DNA of 64,000 nt from Marinobacter azerbaijanicus (GCF_030250645.1 NZ_JASSVS010000005.1:124001-188000), one strand, 5' to 3'; counted from the stretch's first letter, positions 18,795 through 28,266 are shown. Numbers and translations: made by a program. The notes: a model not told the origin generated them from the letters alone.

Positions 18795-19567
18795 TCCGCT
18801 GTCTCCTGCTGCCTGGTTGCGGTGCCACCCATGTATACCTCTCGCACCCGGGGATCGTCGGAAACTTCCTGGTAGTCGCCTTCGGTCAGCACAGAGCCCT
18901 GGGCCAGCACGGTCACCCGGTCACAGAGTTTGCTGACCACGCCCAGGTTGTGCTCAACCATCAGTACTGTGCGGCCCTGGGCTGCCTTACGCACCAGTTC
19001 CACGACCTGCTCCACGTCTTCGCTGCCCATGCCCTGGGTGGGCTCATCCAGCAGCATCAGTTCGGGCTCCATGGCCAGGGTTGTTGCCAGCTCCAGAGCG
19101 CGCTTACGGCCATAAGCCAGTTCTACGGTAGTCGTATTGGCGAAATCGGCGAGGCCCACGCTGTCGAGCAGCTCCATGCAGCGCTCATTGAGGTTGTTCA
19201 GCGAATCACCGGATTTCCAGAAGCGGAAGGAATTGCCTTCAAAGCTCTGCAGAGCCACGCGGATATTCTCCAGCGCAGTCATGTGGGGAAACACCGCGGA
19301 AATCTGGAAGGACCGAACCACACCCTTGCGGGCAATGGCGGCCGATTTCATGGAGGTGATGTCCTCACCATTGAACAGGATCTTGCCCCGGGTCGGAATC
19401 AGGAACTTGGTGAGCAGGTTGAATACCGTGGTCTTGCCCGCGCCATTAGGGCCGATCAGGGCATGGATATGGCCGCGCTGCACCTTCAGGTTGACGTCGT
19501 CGACCGCCACAAACCCTTTGAACTCTTTAACGAGGTTTTGGGTCTCCAGAACGAACGGGTCACTCAT
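18791..19567 (-). CDS. livG: ABC importer ATP-binding protein (LivG)
   Basis: A 258-residue ATPase, first gene of the liv unit. Walker A 'GPNGAGKTT' is at residues 39-47, the LivG-type signature is 'LAYGRKRALELATTLA', Walker B is 'LMLLDEPTQGMGSEDVE', and the switch His is in 'TVLMVEHNLGVVSKLC'. A palindrome matching the LiuR consensus lies 52-77 bases upstream of its start, so the importer is probably co-regulated with branched-chain catabolism. Confidence 0.88.
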   Translation of the reverse strand: MSDPFVLETQNLVKEFKGFVAVDDVNLKVQRGHIHALIGPNGAGKTTVFNLLTKFLIPTRGKILFNGEDITSMKSAAIARKGVVRSFQISAVFPHMTALENIRVALQSFEGNSFRFWKSGDSLNNLNERCMELLDSVGLADFANTTTVELAYGRKRALELATTLAMEPELMLLDEPTQGMGSEDVEQVVELVRKAAQGRTVLMVEHNLGVVSKLCDRVTVLAQGSVLTEGDYQEVSDDPRVREVYMGGTATRQQETAE

Positions 19568-19618
19568 GAGCCATCCTACCTTTTGTTATTTTTGTACGTT
19601 TAGTCTTCTCACAGAGTA

Positions 19619-19644
19619 GATTGACGTCTACGTAAACGTCAATC
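19619..19644 (-). promoter_or_regulatory. LiuR-like operator upstream of livG
   Basis: GATTGACGT at 19619-19627 is the exact inverse of ACGTCAATC at 19636-19644. Inside it, 19621-19636 read on the minus strand is TTTACGTAGACGTCAA, which fits the consensus I recall for LiuR, a MerR-family regulator of leucine/valine degradation in proteobacteria (TTTACGT-N2-ACGTCAA form). It overlaps the stop codon of the alpha/beta hydrolase gene and lies upstream of the liv importer. No liuR gene is in the window. Confidence 0.65.
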
Positions 19645-20448
19645 AAAAATCGCACTTTTTTGAGCAATCTCTATTCGCAAAAAGTCGTATACCAGCGACA
19701 GCACCCGGTCGGGCTGCTGCAAATGGGGCGAGTGGCCGGTGCCTGGCATAAAAACCGGTGTCGCATGGTGTCCAATGCCCTCCACAATCCGGGTTACCTG
19801 CTCAGGAACACCGTATTCGTCGTCGTCCCCCTGAATGATCATAGCCGGGCATTGGATGGCGTCCAGCCAGGGCGCAAAATCCAGCGACTGCTGAAAGCCC
19901 TCATCCAGCCATACATCCTGCCAGGCATGGAACAGCGTGTCGGTACGCGCACCATGGTGGCGCAGCAACTTTTCACGAATTCCTTCCTCTGTGTAGCGGC
20001 GTCGCATGTCGCGAATGCCTGCCAGGGTCAGGTGATCGGCCCAGGTGTGGGCGGCCATGGTGATCAGCCCTTTCACTCGCTGCCCGAGTGCTGCCGCTGC
20101 GATGAGGGCGATGGAGCCACCATCGCTATGACCTACCAGTATCACCTCGTCGATTCCCAGCTCGTCCAGCAGCCGTGGAAGCCACAGTGTGCCCTCCTGC
20201 TCCAGGTAGTCATAGGGGCGCGGCAAAGGTTCATCACTGGAGGCACCGTAGCCCCGGCGTTCGTAGACCAGGGCATCCAGGCCAGTCGTTTCGGCCAACC
20301 GTCGCGGAAAGTTTTTCCACAGGGCAATATTGCCGAGGGATTCGTGCAGGAAAACCAGCGTGGGCCCACTGTCATTCACGTGGGTCAGGCGCTGAGCCTG
20401 GACCCTGACACCAGCCCCGAGTGGAACGGCGATGTTGCTGACATCCAT
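19639..20448 (-). CDS. Alpha/beta-fold hydrolase
   Basis: A 269-residue hydrolase. The nucleophile elbow 'VILVGHSDGGSIALIAA' has Ser at about residue 104, the acid is likely in 'MIIQGDDDEYGVPEQ', and the His in 'PGTGHSPHLQQPDRV'. I start at the ATG 20446-20448, four bases after the thioesterase stop, rather than at codons inside that gene. It resembles carboxylesterases and enol-lactone hydrolases. As the third gene after an acyl-CoA synthetase and a hotdog thioesterase it may release a short branched acid from an ester or lactone; that is inference. Confidence 0.82.
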   Translation of the reverse strand: MDVSNIAVPLGAGVRVQAQRLTHVNDSGPTLVFLHESLGNIALWKNFPRRLAETTGLDALVYERRGYGASSDEPLPRPYDYLEQEGTLWLPRLLDELGIDEVILVGHSDGGSIALIAAAALGQRVKGLITMAAHTWADHLTLAGIRDMRRRYTEEGIREKLLRHHGARTDTLFHAWQDVWLDEGFQQSLDFAPWLDAIQCPAMIIQGDDDEYGVPEQVTRIVEGIGHHATPVFMPGTGHSPHLQQPDRVLSLVYDFLRIEIAQKSAIFD

Positions 20449-20452
20449 AGCG

Positions 20453-20869
20453 TCACCGCTTCGCCGGAATGCTGTAGGTGATGGTGGCGTGGGCCACCGG
20501 CTCACCCAGGCCATCAGAGTAGACGAAAACCTCGCCCACACCGCTGGCCCTGCCGATTCTCAGCATTTTGGCCCGCGCACGAATCGGGCTGTGGGCCACC
20601 GGCTTGCGCAGGAAATTGATGTTCAGGTTGCTGGTGACTGCCAGCGGTACCAGGCCAATCTTGCCCAACAGCGCGGCATACAAGGCAACATCCGCCAGCC
20701 CCATCATCGCAGGGCCGGCAACCGTACCACCCGGACGAAGGTGCTCGTCGTCCACATCCAGTTTCATTTCCGCCCAGCCATCGCCCAACTTCTCCAGGGT
20801 GCCGTAGCGGGCGCCCTGGGGAAACTGTTCGGCGAGGAAGGCCTGAAGTTCCTCGAAGGTGACTATCAT
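20453..20869 (-). CDS. PaaI-family hotdog-fold thioesterase
   Basis: A 138-residue single-domain hotdog protein of the usual length. The conserved 'LRPGGTVAGPAMMGLADVAL' at about residues 43-62 and 'TSNLNINFLRKPV' are typical of PaaI/4HBT thioesterases, with Asp59 as a candidate catalytic residue. It hydrolyses acyl-CoA esters in family members, probably recycling CoA from stalled intermediates. It overlaps the acyl-CoA synthetase stop by four bases and is four bases upstream of the hydrolase, so the three genes form one translationally linked set. Confidence 0.85.
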   Translation of the reverse strand: MIVTFEELQAFLAEQFPQGARYGTLEKLGDGWAEMKLDVDDEHLRPGGTVAGPAMMGLADVALYAALLGKIGLVPLAVTSNLNINFLRKPVAHSPIRARAKMLRIGRASGVGEVFVYSDGLGEPVAHATITYSIPAKR

Positions 20870-22515
20870 CCCTGCTTCTCTTCCTTGGCCTGATTGCGAA
20901 GGACGAAACGCTGGATCTTGCCACTGGGGGTCTTTGGCAACTCATCAACAAACTCGATTTCCCGCGGGTAGGCGTGTGCAGAAAGCCGGTGGCGCACCAG
21001 TTCCTGCAGCTCGTCCTTCAGCGCGTCTTCGCTTTCCGGCTCCTGGTCGCCCTTGATCACCACATAGGCCTTGATGATGGAGCCGCGCTTTTCGTCGGGC
21101 TTGGCCACCACACCGGATTCGGCAACCGCCTTGTGTTCCAGCAGTGTGCTTTCCACATCGGCGGGGCCTACCCGGTAACCGGCGGTGGTGATGATATCGT
21201 CATCGCGGCCACTGAATGAGAAGCAACCATCGCCGTGACTCAACACCATGTCGCCGGTGAGGTAATAGCCATTGACGAACGGGTCTTTCTCACCCCAGGT
21301 ATAGCCGTCGAAATGGAACAGGGGCGACGCCTTAACGTCCACGGCGAGCTGGCCGATTTCGCCCTCCCCCACTTCTTCGTTTTTCTCGTTCAGGGCGACC
21401 ACCTTGTGGCCAGGCGAGGAATAGCCCATGGAGCCCGGACGCACCGGGTGCTCAAGGCCGTGGAAGTTGCAGCAGGTCATACCGGTTTCAGTCTGGCCGT
21501 AGTGGTCCTTGACCGGGCAGAAATGACGATTCTCGATCCAGTTCACCACTTCCGGGTTCAGCGGCTCGCCGGCACTGCTTGCCACCCGTAAACCCAGGTT
21601 TTCTCCCTCTGGCAGCACGTGGTCATTGGCTTTCAGCAGCCGATAGGCCGTGGGCGCCGCCGCCAGGTTGGTGATCCTGTATTTACGGATCATGTCGTAG
21701 GTGCTTTCAGGAGTGAATGCGCCCGGGTTGAAGTGGGTCGCATGGCCCATCAGAAGCGGGCCAACCACGGCGTAGTAGAGGCCATAGGCCCAGCCCGGGT
21801 CGGCCACGTTCCAGAACACGTCGTCGTCCCGCAGGTCGATGGCGTATTTCATGTATACATAGAACGCCAGCAACGCCTTGGCAGGCACGGCAACCCCTTT
21901 GGACTTGCCCACGGTGCCGGAAGTAAACATCTGCAGGAAGGGGTCACTGCCCTTGATAAGCACCGGTTCGAACTGGTCCGACTGTTCTGCCAGGGTTTTG
22001 TCAAAGTCGGGAATATCACCACTGACTTCCACCGCGTTCACACACACCACCGGCGCACAATCTTTCACTTCGGTGAGCTTGGGATAGTTGGTGGGGTCTG
22101 TGACCACCAGTCTGGTGTTGGCACGCTCGAAGCGATACTCAATAGCGCCGGGGCCGAAGGCCGTAAAAAGTGGCTGATAGACCGCACCGGCCCGCAGAGC
22201 GCCGGCGATCACAATAAGCAGCTCCGGACTGCGAGGCAGCAGGGCGGCAACGCGGTCGCCCTTGCCGATGCCACGGGAGCTCAGGTAGTTCGCAAAGCGG
22301 GCGGACTTTTCCTTCAGCTCGGCAAAGGTGAGCTTGCCGGAGCCGCCGTCGGCTTTCTCGTAATACAGGGCGACCCGTTGGGGGTCGTCCGCCCACTTGT
22401 CGCAGATTTCCGTGCAGACGTTCAGGCCCGCGTCCAGGCTCCCCTCCAGGATCTCGGCTTCGAGGCTGGCGGGATCGAAATTGTCATAGACCGTTTGGTA
22501 ATCCGGGAGGCTCAT
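20866..22515 (-). CDS. AMP-forming acyl-CoA synthetase (short or medium branched chain)
   Basis: A 549-residue ANL-superfamily ligase that activates a carboxylate with ATP and CoA. The P-loop is 'FTSGTVGKSKGVAV' at about residues 204-217, where the usual Pro before Lys is Ser. The aromatic/substrate motif is 'YGQTETGMTC', the hinge region 'GRDDDIITTAGYRVGPADVE', and the catalytic Lys lies in 'KTPSGKIQRF' at the C-terminus. It resembles ACSM-type and Acs-like enzymes. First in its set, with a LiuR-like site in the 158-base gap upstream, it plausibly makes isobutyryl-CoA or a similar ester for the adjacent valine pathway. Confidence 0.85.
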   Translation of the reverse strand: MSLPDYQTVYDNFDPASLEAEILEGSLDAGLNVCTEICDKWADDPQRVALYYEKADGGSGKLTFAELKEKSARFANYLSSRGIGKGDRVAALLPRSPELLIVIAGALRAGAVYQPLFTAFGPGAIEYRFERANTRLVVTDPTNYPKLTEVKDCAPVVCVNAVEVSGDIPDFDKTLAEQSDQFEPVLIKGSDPFLQMFTSGTVGKSKGVAVPAKALLAFYVYMKYAIDLRDDDVFWNVADPGWAYGLYYAVVGPLLMGHATHFNPGAFTPESTYDMIRKYRITNLAAAPTAYRLLKANDHVLPEGENLGLRVASSAGEPLNPEVVNWIENRHFCPVKDHYGQTETGMTCCNFHGLEHPVRPGSMGYSSPGHKVVALNEKNEEVGEGEIGQLAVDVKASPLFHFDGYTWGEKDPFVNGYYLTGDMVLSHGDGCFSFSGRDDDIITTAGYRVGPADVESTLLEHKAVAESGVVAKPDEKRGSIIKAYVVIKGDQEPESEDALKDELQELVRHRLSAHAYPREIEFVDELPKTPSGKIQRFVLRNQAKEEKQG

Positions 22516-22575
22516 GGTCCGTTCCTTTTATTGTTGTGGACGAATTCTGTTCTCAATGTTTAGCACAGGCTTTAG

Positions 22576-22591
22576 TTTACGTAAAGGTAAA
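22576..22591 (-). promoter_or_regulatory. LiuR-like operator upstream of the acyl-CoA synthetase
   Basis: TTTACGTAAAGGTAAA differs from the inverted-repeat consensus TTTACGT-N2-ACGTAAA at one base. It lies 60-75 bases upstream of the acyl-CoA synthetase start on the minus strand, where a promoter is expected. The second copy of this motif, upstream of livG, makes chance less likely. Confidence 0.6.
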
Positions 22592-22673
22592 CTTTAAGCT
22601 AAAAATAAACGCCTTCAGAACCCTTCAGCAGGGGCGAACCTACTGCCCGAATGGTTCGGAAGGCGCCGGGTGC

Positions 22674-23567
22674 TCAACTCTGCCCGCGGTAATAGAATCT
22701 CTGGATGCTGGAGAAGTCCAGCTCTCCGTTGCCCTCGTTGGCGTGCAGAGCAAACAGGTTACGGGCCAGCGATCCCATGGGAATCGGCGCCTGATTCTTG
22801 ACCGCATTGTCAAAGGCCAGACCGAGGTCCTTGGCCATCAGGTTGACCAGGAAGCCGCCTTCATAATCACGTGACGCCGGCACACCCTCCATTACACCCG
22901 GCCAGGGGTTATAGACGTTCAGCGCCCAGTTGCCGCCGGAGCTCTGCTTCATGATTTCCGACAGCACCGCTGGGTCCAGCCCGTTTTTCACGCCCAGAGC
23001 CAGGGCCTCGCTGGTCCCCGTCATCAGAATGGCCAGCAGCATGTTGTTGCAGATCTTGGCAATCTGCCCGGCACCGTGGGGACCGGCATGGAAGATGTTC
23101 TTGCCCATGCTTTCAAGGATGGGTTTGGCGCGCTCGAAGGCGTCTGCCTCGCCGCCGCAGATAAAGGTCAGCGTGCCTGCTTTGGCACCACCCACACCGC
23201 CGGACACAGGTGCGTCCATGAAGGTAATGCCGGCAGCAACGGCCGCCTCAGCGACACCTTTTGCCGTCTCTGGCGCGATAGTGGACGAGTCGATCACCAG
23301 TGTGGTGGAGGGCAGCTGATTCAGCAGTCCATTCTCACCCAGATACACCGATTCCACGTGCTGGCCCGCAGGCAGCATGGAAATCACCACCTCTGCACCC
23401 TCGACCGCCTCCTGGATTGTTGCTGCGGATTTCGCGCCTTCGCTGGTGAGTGCCTTGACCGCCTCGGAAGACAGATCAAACACCGTCAGATCGTGGCCTG
23501 CCTTGACCAGGTTTGTGGCCATGGGGCCGCCCATGTTGCCAAGACCGATAAACGTGATAGTCGCCAT
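22674..23567 (-). CDS. mmsB: 3-hydroxyisobutyrate dehydrogenase
   Basis: A 297-residue NAD-dependent beta-hydroxyacid dehydrogenase that oxidises 3-hydroxyisobutyrate to methylmalonate semialdehyde in valine breakdown. The nucleotide motif 'TFIGLGNMGGPMATNLVKAG' is at residues 4-23, the substrate motif is 'DAPVSGGVGGAKAGTL', and the catalytic Lys is in 'GAGQIAKICNNMLLA' at about residues 166-180. It is the last gene of the five-gene valine unit, 46 bases after the hydrolase. Its substrate is produced by the hydrolase and its product is used by MmsA. Confidence 0.9.
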   Translation of the reverse strand: MATITFIGLGNMGGPMATNLVKAGHDLTVFDLSSEAVKALTSEGAKSAATIQEAVEGAEVVISMLPAGQHVESVYLGENGLLNQLPSTTLVIDSSTIAPETAKGVAEAAVAAGITFMDAPVSGGVGGAKAGTLTFICGGEADAFERAKPILESMGKNIFHAGPHGAGQIAKICNNMLLAILMTGTSEALALGVKNGLDPAVLSEIMKQSSGGNWALNVYNPWPGVMEGVPASRDYEGGFLVNLMAKDLGLAFDNAVKNQAPIPMGSLARNLFALHANEGNGELDFSSIQRFYYRGQS

Positions 23568-23613
23568 GTTATTGTTCTCCGTTGTTTGATCAGGTTTGGT
23601 CTGCTCGGTTTAA

Positions 23614-24696
23614 TCAGGATTCAATAAAGAACCGCTCGATCCACTTCGGATCCACGCTCTCCAGTGTGGGGAAATGCCAGCGTGGCTTGAGATCCTTGTC
23701 GATCAGCAGCGCCCGCACACCCTCTGCAAACTCGCCCATTTTCAGGCTGCGCTTTGATATCCGAAGCTCCTTGTCGAATACCTCGGACAGGCTGTCATGC
23801 AATGTGTCGTGATAGTGTTGCCAGGTCAGGGCCAGGGAAGCCGGTGATGCCGCCGCAACAGTCTTGACCGCCTTGATCAGCCAGGGGTCTTCGCCAGCGT
23901 ACTGTCCCAGGTTATCCACCACTTCCACCAGGGAATCGCCGTCGGTGAGTGCCTGGATTACGTCAAAGTGCTCGCGCACCACAGACTGGGGCATTGCCTC
24001 GCGGGAACCCGCCTCGAACCGGCGCAACACACGGCTTACGGCAGCGTATGCTTCATCGCCAAAGCCGGTCTGTTGCAGGGCCTGTTTGACCTCTTCCCGC
24101 ATGTCGTGGCGAATGAACCTGTCCGCCAGCCCGGTAAAGATGGCATCGGTACCGTTCATGCGTGCACCGGTCAGGCCAAGGAACAGACCGGTCCGCCCCG
24201 GCATCCTGTTGAGAAACCAGCCGGCGCCAACATCCGGATAGAGGCCGATGGTCGTTTCCGGCATCGCCAGACGCGAGTGCTCGGTGACCACCCGGTGGGA
24301 TCCACCCGCCATCAGGCCCAGACCGCCGCCCATCACAATTCCGTTGCCCCAGACGACAAAAGGCTTGGGATAGGTGTGGATCTGGTAGTCCAGCTCGTAC
24401 TCGTCAGTGAAGAAGGTCTCCCCTTCGCTGGCACGGTTGTCCGAACGGGGCTCGGTCATGTCCCGGTACAGCGCCACAATATCGCCACCGGCACACAGGG
24501 CCTTGTCGCCCTCACCTTCGAGCCACACCGCTGCAATGGCGTCATCAGCTGCCCACTGATCCAGCCTTGCCTTGAGCATGTGGATCATCTCCAGCGACAG
24601 GGCATTCATGGCGCGTGGTACATTCAGCCGTGCCACACCAATACGGCGGCCATCGGCGGCTTCCAGTTCTTCAAAAATGACTGCTTGATTGCTCAT
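23614..24696 (-). CDS. 3-hydroxyisobutyryl-CoA hydrolase (crotonase family)
   Basis: A 360-residue crotonase-fold enzyme. Length and motifs fit HIBCH rather than a hydratase: 'CAGGDIVALYRD' (oxyanion hole), 'ETFFTDEYELDYQIHTYPKP', 'GIVMGGGLGLMAG', and 'MPETTIGLYPDVGAGWFLNR' with the catalytic Glu and Asp at about residues 146-156. It releases CoA from 3-hydroxyisobutyryl-CoA, the step that distinguishes valine degradation. It is 27 bases after the enoyl-CoA hydratase and 46 before mmsB. Confidence 0.88.
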   Translation of the reverse strand: MSNQAVIFEELEAADGRRIGVARLNVPRAMNALSLEMIHMLKARLDQWAADDAIAAVWLEGEGDKALCAGGDIVALYRDMTEPRSDNRASEGETFFTDEYELDYQIHTYPKPFVVWGNGIVMGGGLGLMAGGSHRVVTEHSRLAMPETTIGLYPDVGAGWFLNRMPGRTGLFLGLTGARMNGTDAIFTGLADRFIRHDMREEVKQALQQTGFGDEAYAAVSRVLRRFEAGSREAMPQSVVREHFDVIQALTDGDSLVEVVDNLGQYAGEDPWLIKAVKTVAAASPASLALTWQHYHDTLHDSLSEVFDKELRISKRSLKMGEFAEGVRALLIDKDLKPRWHFPTLESVDPKWIERFFIES

Positions 24697-24723
24697 AATG
24701 TTGACTCGGCGCTCCGGCCCGGC

Positions 24724-25503
24724 TTATCGGTTCTTCCACTCAGGGGTGCGTTTCTCGAGGAACGCATTCACCCCTTCGCGCTGGTCTTCGGTGCGGAACA
24801 GATCCACAAACAGCTCCCGCTCCATGCGCCAGCCGTCATCATGACTGCGGCCATCCCGGGCACTCATGACCAGGGTCTTGCAGCGTGCCACGGAGGAGGG
24901 ACTCTGCTTGCCGGCCATTTGCGCCAACTCCAGGGCCTTGTCCAGAGCGCCACCGGAAGGCACGACCTCTTCCACAAGGCCAATGCTCAGCGCCTTATCG
25001 GCCTTGATGCGTTCACCACACAGGATCATGCGCTTGGCCCAGCCCTCACCCACCAGCCAGGGCAGGTTCTGGGTGCCACCGGCACAGGGCAGCAGACCCA
25101 CGGAAGCCTCTGGCAGGGCCATCTGGGCATGTTCCTCGGCGATGCGGATATCGCAGGCCATGGCGCATTCCAGGCCCCCGCCCATGGCGTAACCGTTGAC
25201 CGCCGCGATGGACACACCACGGAACCGGCTCAGTGCACTGAATGCCCGGCCGAAGGCCTTACCCATCAGATCGGCGTTGGCGATATCGCCGTCCGCAAAG
25301 CTCTTGAGATCGGCACCGGCAGAGAAAAACTTCTCGCCCTGGCCGGTTACCACCAGCGCAAAGATATTGAGATCCTCATTCAGCGCTTCGATGGTGTCTT
25401 CCAGCGCTTGCAGGGAGGCCAGCGTCCAGGTATTCGCCGGTGGATTATTGATGGTAATGATCGCGGTGTGATCGCGTTTTTCCAGCTGAATCAAATCGCT
25501 CAT
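24724..25503 (-). CDS. Enoyl-CoA hydratase (methacrylyl-CoA hydratase role likely)
   Basis: A 259-residue crotonase of standard length. Substrate-positioning and oxyanion residues are in 'FFSAGADLKSFADGD' and 'YAMGGGLECAMACDIRIAEE'; a catalytic Glu lies in 'MALPEASVGLLPCAGGTQNL'. From its position between isobutyryl-CoA dehydrogenase and 3-hydroxyisobutyryl-CoA hydrolase it should hydrate methacrylyl-CoA. Thirteen bases separate it from the dehydrogenase. Confidence 0.87.
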   Translation of the reverse strand: MSDLIQLEKRDHTAIITINNPPANTWTLASLQALEDTIEALNEDLNIFALVVTGQGEKFFSAGADLKSFADGDIANADLMGKAFGRAFSALSRFRGVSIAAVNGYAMGGGLECAMACDIRIAEEHAQMALPEASVGLLPCAGGTQNLPWLVGEGWAKRMILCGERIKADKALSIGLVEEVVPSGGALDKALELAQMAGKQSPSSVARCKTLVMSARDGRSHDDGWRMERELFVDLFRTEDQREGVNAFLEKRTPEWKNR

Positions 25504-25516
25504 GTGATTTTCCTTG

Positions 25517-26683
25517 TTATTGAATGGCCTCGGCGACGCCTGGCTCCAGAAGCCGGCGTGCCACGATCAACCTCATGATTTCGTTGGTGCCTTCCAGGAT
25601 CTGATGCACACGCAGGTCGCGCACGTAGCGCTCCAGCGGGTATTCGCGGATATAGCCGTAACCGCCGTGAAGCTGAAGGGCGTCGTTGCACACATCAAAG
25701 CAGGCATCGGTGGCAAAACGTTTGGCCATGGCGCAATGGAGGGTGGCTTCGGTGTCGCCCTGGTCCAGTCGGTAAGCGGCCAGACGCACCATCTGCCTGG
25801 CAGCGACCAGGTTGGTGGCCATGTCCGCCAGCTTGAACTGGAGTGCCTGGAATCCCGCCAGTGGCTGGCCGAACTGCTCGCGCTCATGCATGTAGTTGCG
25901 GGCCCTGAGCAGCGCTGCGTGGGCGCCACCAATGGAGCAGGTGGCGATATTCAGGCGGCCGCCGTCCAGGCCTTTCATGGCAATCATGAAGCCCTGACCT
26001 TCCTCGCCCAGCCGGTTGTTGGCCGGCACGCGAACGTTCTCAAACGTAATCTGGCGGGTAGGCTGACTGTTCCAACCCATTTTTTCCTCGGCCTTGCCGT
26101 AGTGGATGCCGTCGCTGTCGGCAGGCACCACGAAGGCGCTGATGCCCTTAGGACCACTGTCCGGCGCACCGGTACGGGCCATGACCACCAGCATCTGGGT
26201 AGCGCCGGCCCCGGAAATAAACACCTTGCTGCCGTTGATCACGTAGCTGTCGCCGTCCGGGGTTGCCTTGGTGCGCAGGTTGCCGGCATCGGAGCCGGCA
26301 CCGGGTTCGGTCAGGCAGTACGAGCCCAGCCATTCACCACTGGCCATTCGTGGGGCGATCTGCTTCTGGATGTCGGCATTACCGAACTGCGCCACCATCC
26401 AGGTGGCCATGTTATGGATGGTGATATAGGCGGCTGTGGAAGGGCAGGCGGCTGCCAGCTCTTCCACGATCACGCTGGTATCCAGCCGTGACAGCCCCAT
26501 GCCGCCCTGGGCTTCCGGGGTGTAGATGCCACAGAAGCCCATTTCTCCCGCTTCGCGGATCACCTCCACCGGAAACAGATGGTCTGCATCCCATTTCGCT
26601 GCGTGGGGCGCCATGGCCTTTTCCGCGAAGGCTTTGGCAGCCTCGCGGAAGGCCAGTTGATCTTCCGTCAGATCAAAGTTCAT
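25517..26683 (-). CDS. Acyl-CoA dehydrogenase, probably isobutyryl-CoA dehydrogenase
   Basis: A 388-residue FAD enzyme of the usual acyl-CoA dehydrogenase length. FAD and substrate segments are visible as 'CLTEPGAGSDAGNLRTKA', 'YVINGSKVFISGAGATQMLV' and 'DALQLHGGYGYIREYPLERY'; the catalytic Glu is in 'VHQILEGTNEIMRLIVARRL' near residue 365. Second in the operon, nine bases after mmsA, it should oxidise isobutyryl-CoA to methacrylyl-CoA. A separate electron transfer flavoprotein, not in the window, would accept the electrons. Confidence 0.88.
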   Translation of the reverse strand: MNFDLTEDQLAFREAAKAFAEKAMAPHAAKWDADHLFPVEVIREAGEMGFCGIYTPEAQGGMGLSRLDTSVIVEELAAACPSTAAYITIHNMATWMVAQFGNADIQKQIAPRMASGEWLGSYCLTEPGAGSDAGNLRTKATPDGDSYVINGSKVFISGAGATQMLVVMARTGAPDSGPKGISAFVVPADSDGIHYGKAEEKMGWNSQPTRQITFENVRVPANNRLGEEGQGFMIAMKGLDGGRLNIATCSIGGAHAALLRARNYMHEREQFGQPLAGFQALQFKLADMATNLVAARQMVRLAAYRLDQGDTEATLHCAMAKRFATDACFDVCNDALQLHGGYGYIREYPLERYVRDLRVHQILEGTNEIMRLIVARRLLEPGVAEAIQ

Positions 26684-26692
26684 GGGTTCTCC

Positions 26693-28183
26693 TTACCGCA
26701 TGCGGATGGAGAAGTTGGTTTCAGCAACCGCATCGCTGCTGAACCAGCGCGCAGTGATGGTCTTGGTTTCGGTGTAGAACTTCACCGCCTGCTTGCCGTA
26801 GGCGTGCTGGTCACCGTAGAAGGAGCCCTTCCAGCCGGTGAACGAGAAGAACGGCAGGGGTACCGGAATAGGCACGTTGATGCCCACCTGACCCACTTCG
26901 ATTTCATGCTGGTAACGGCGCGCCGCACCACCTGAGCTGGTAAAGATGGAGGTGCCGTTACCGTACAGATTGTCGTTTACCAGAGCGATGGCGTCCGCCA
27001 GGGTATCGACTTCCATGCATGAAAGAACAGGGCCGAAGATTTCTTCCTTGTAGATATCCATGTCCGGCTTGACGCCAGAGAACAGGGTCGGGCCAACCCA
27101 GTTGCCATCCGGCAGGCCGTCAACGGTACAGTTGCGACCGTCCAGCAGCAGGTTGGCGCCTTCCTGTTCACCGCGGGTTATCAGCGACTCCACCCGCTCT
27201 TTCGCTTTCTGGCTGATGATCGGTCCGTAGCTGGCCGACTTGTCGTTCCAGGCGCCCGGCTTGACGGCAGCAAGGGCTTCCTTCACTTCCGGAATCCACT
27301 GCTGGGCCTCGCCTACGAAGACGGCGACGGAAATGGCCATACAACGCTGGCCAGCCGCACCTACCGAGGCACCTACCAGGGCTTTGACAACCTGGTCTTT
27401 ACTGGCATCGGGCAGGATCACCATGTGGTTCTTGGCACCGGCGAAGCTCTGTACACGCTTCATGTTGCGGGTACCGGTTTCGTAGATGTAACGGCCTACC
27501 GGCACGGAGCCCACGAAAGACACCGCCTTGATCGCCGGATCGGTCAGCAATACATCCACCTGTTCCTTGCCGCCGTGGACCACCTGCAGCACACCCTTGG
27601 GAGCGCCTGCTTCTTCAAACAGTTCGGCAAGGCGCATCGGGGTCAGCGGGTCCTGCTCGGACGGCTTGAGAATAAAGGTGTTACCGCAGGCGATGGCCAT
27701 GGGGAACATCCACAGCGGAATCATGGCCGGGAAGTTGAACGGGGTGATACCTGCGCAGACACCCAGGGGCTGGGTGTAGGAGTAGGTATCCACTTCACGG
27801 GCCACGTTCTCAACGGTCTCGCCCATCATCAGTGAGGGGACGTTGGCCGCGTGCTCCACAACCTCGATGCCGCGCCATACGTCGCCCTTGGCATCTTCGA
27901 AGGTTTTGCCGGTTTCACTGGAGAGAATCTCGGCAATTTCATCGTGGTGTTCTTTCAGCAGGGCCTGGTAACGCATCATCACCCGGGCACGCTCGGAAAC
28001 CGGGGTTTCTTTCCAGGACTTGAACACTTCACCAGCATTGTCGATGGCACGACGCATTTCCGCATCTGTGGTACAGGGGGCGCGGGCAATCACTTCGTTG
28101 GTGGCGGGATCGGTAACGTCAATCCACTGGTCGGTCTGGCTATCGACAAACTCACCAGCGATATAAAGGGGTACGTTTTTCAT
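26693..28183 (-). CDS. mmsA: Methylmalonate-semialdehyde dehydrogenase (CoA-acylating)
   Basis: A 496-residue aldehyde dehydrogenase-family enzyme that converts methylmalonate semialdehyde to propionyl-CoA. The catalytic Cys is in '[20 protein letters not shown]'; '[20 protein letters not shown]' and '[19 protein letters not shown]' are characteristic of MmsA. I start at the ATG 28181-28183 ('[12 protein letters not shown]'), with GGAAC upstream; an ATG six codons earlier at 28199-28201 lacks a ribosome binding site but cannot be excluded. First gene of mmsA-acd-ech-hibch-mmsB, divergent from an AraC regulator across a region with a 21-base-period direct repeat. Confidence 0.9.
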   Translation of the reverse strand: MKNVPLYIAGEFVDSQTDQWIDVTDPATNEVIARAPCTTDAEMRRAIDNAGEVFKSWKETPVSERARVMMRYQALLKEHHDEIAEILSSETGKTFEDAKGDVWRGIEVVEHAANVPSLMMGETVENVAREVDTYSYTQPLGVCAGITPFNFPAMIPLWMFPMAIACGNTFILKPSEQDPLTPMRLAELFEEAGAPKGVLQVVHGGKEQVDVLLTDPAIKAVSFVGSVPVGRYIYETGTRNMKRVQSFAGAKNHMVILPDASKDQVVKALVGASVGAAGQRCMAISVAVFVGEAQQWIPEVKEALAAVKPGAWNDKSASYGPIISQKAKERVESLITRGEQEGANLLLDGRNCTVDGLPDGNWVGPTLFSGVKPDMDIYKEEIFGPVLSCMEVDTLADAIALVNDNLYGNGTSIFTSSGGAARRYQHEIEVGQVGINVPIPVPLPFFSFTGWKGSFYGDQHAYGKQAVKFYTETKTITARWFSSDAVAETNFSIRMR

Positions 28184-28266
28184 AGCGATGTTCCATGTCA
28201 TTGTTGTAGGTATTGGGGTCTATGCCCTCAGCTTGTGATCAAGCCTAGCACAGCAATCTGGTGGTT

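Noticed and set aside
22635..22658. CGAACC/GGTTCG inverted repeat between mmsB and the acyl-CoA synthetase
   Set aside because: Six pairs with a 12-base loop and no T run; likely chance.
23968..25578. Open frame of 536 codons opposite the valine genes
   Set aside because: It lies antisense to three well-supported crotonase and dehydrogenase genes, has no recognisable motif or ribosome site, and reflects the GC-rich codon pattern of the real genes.
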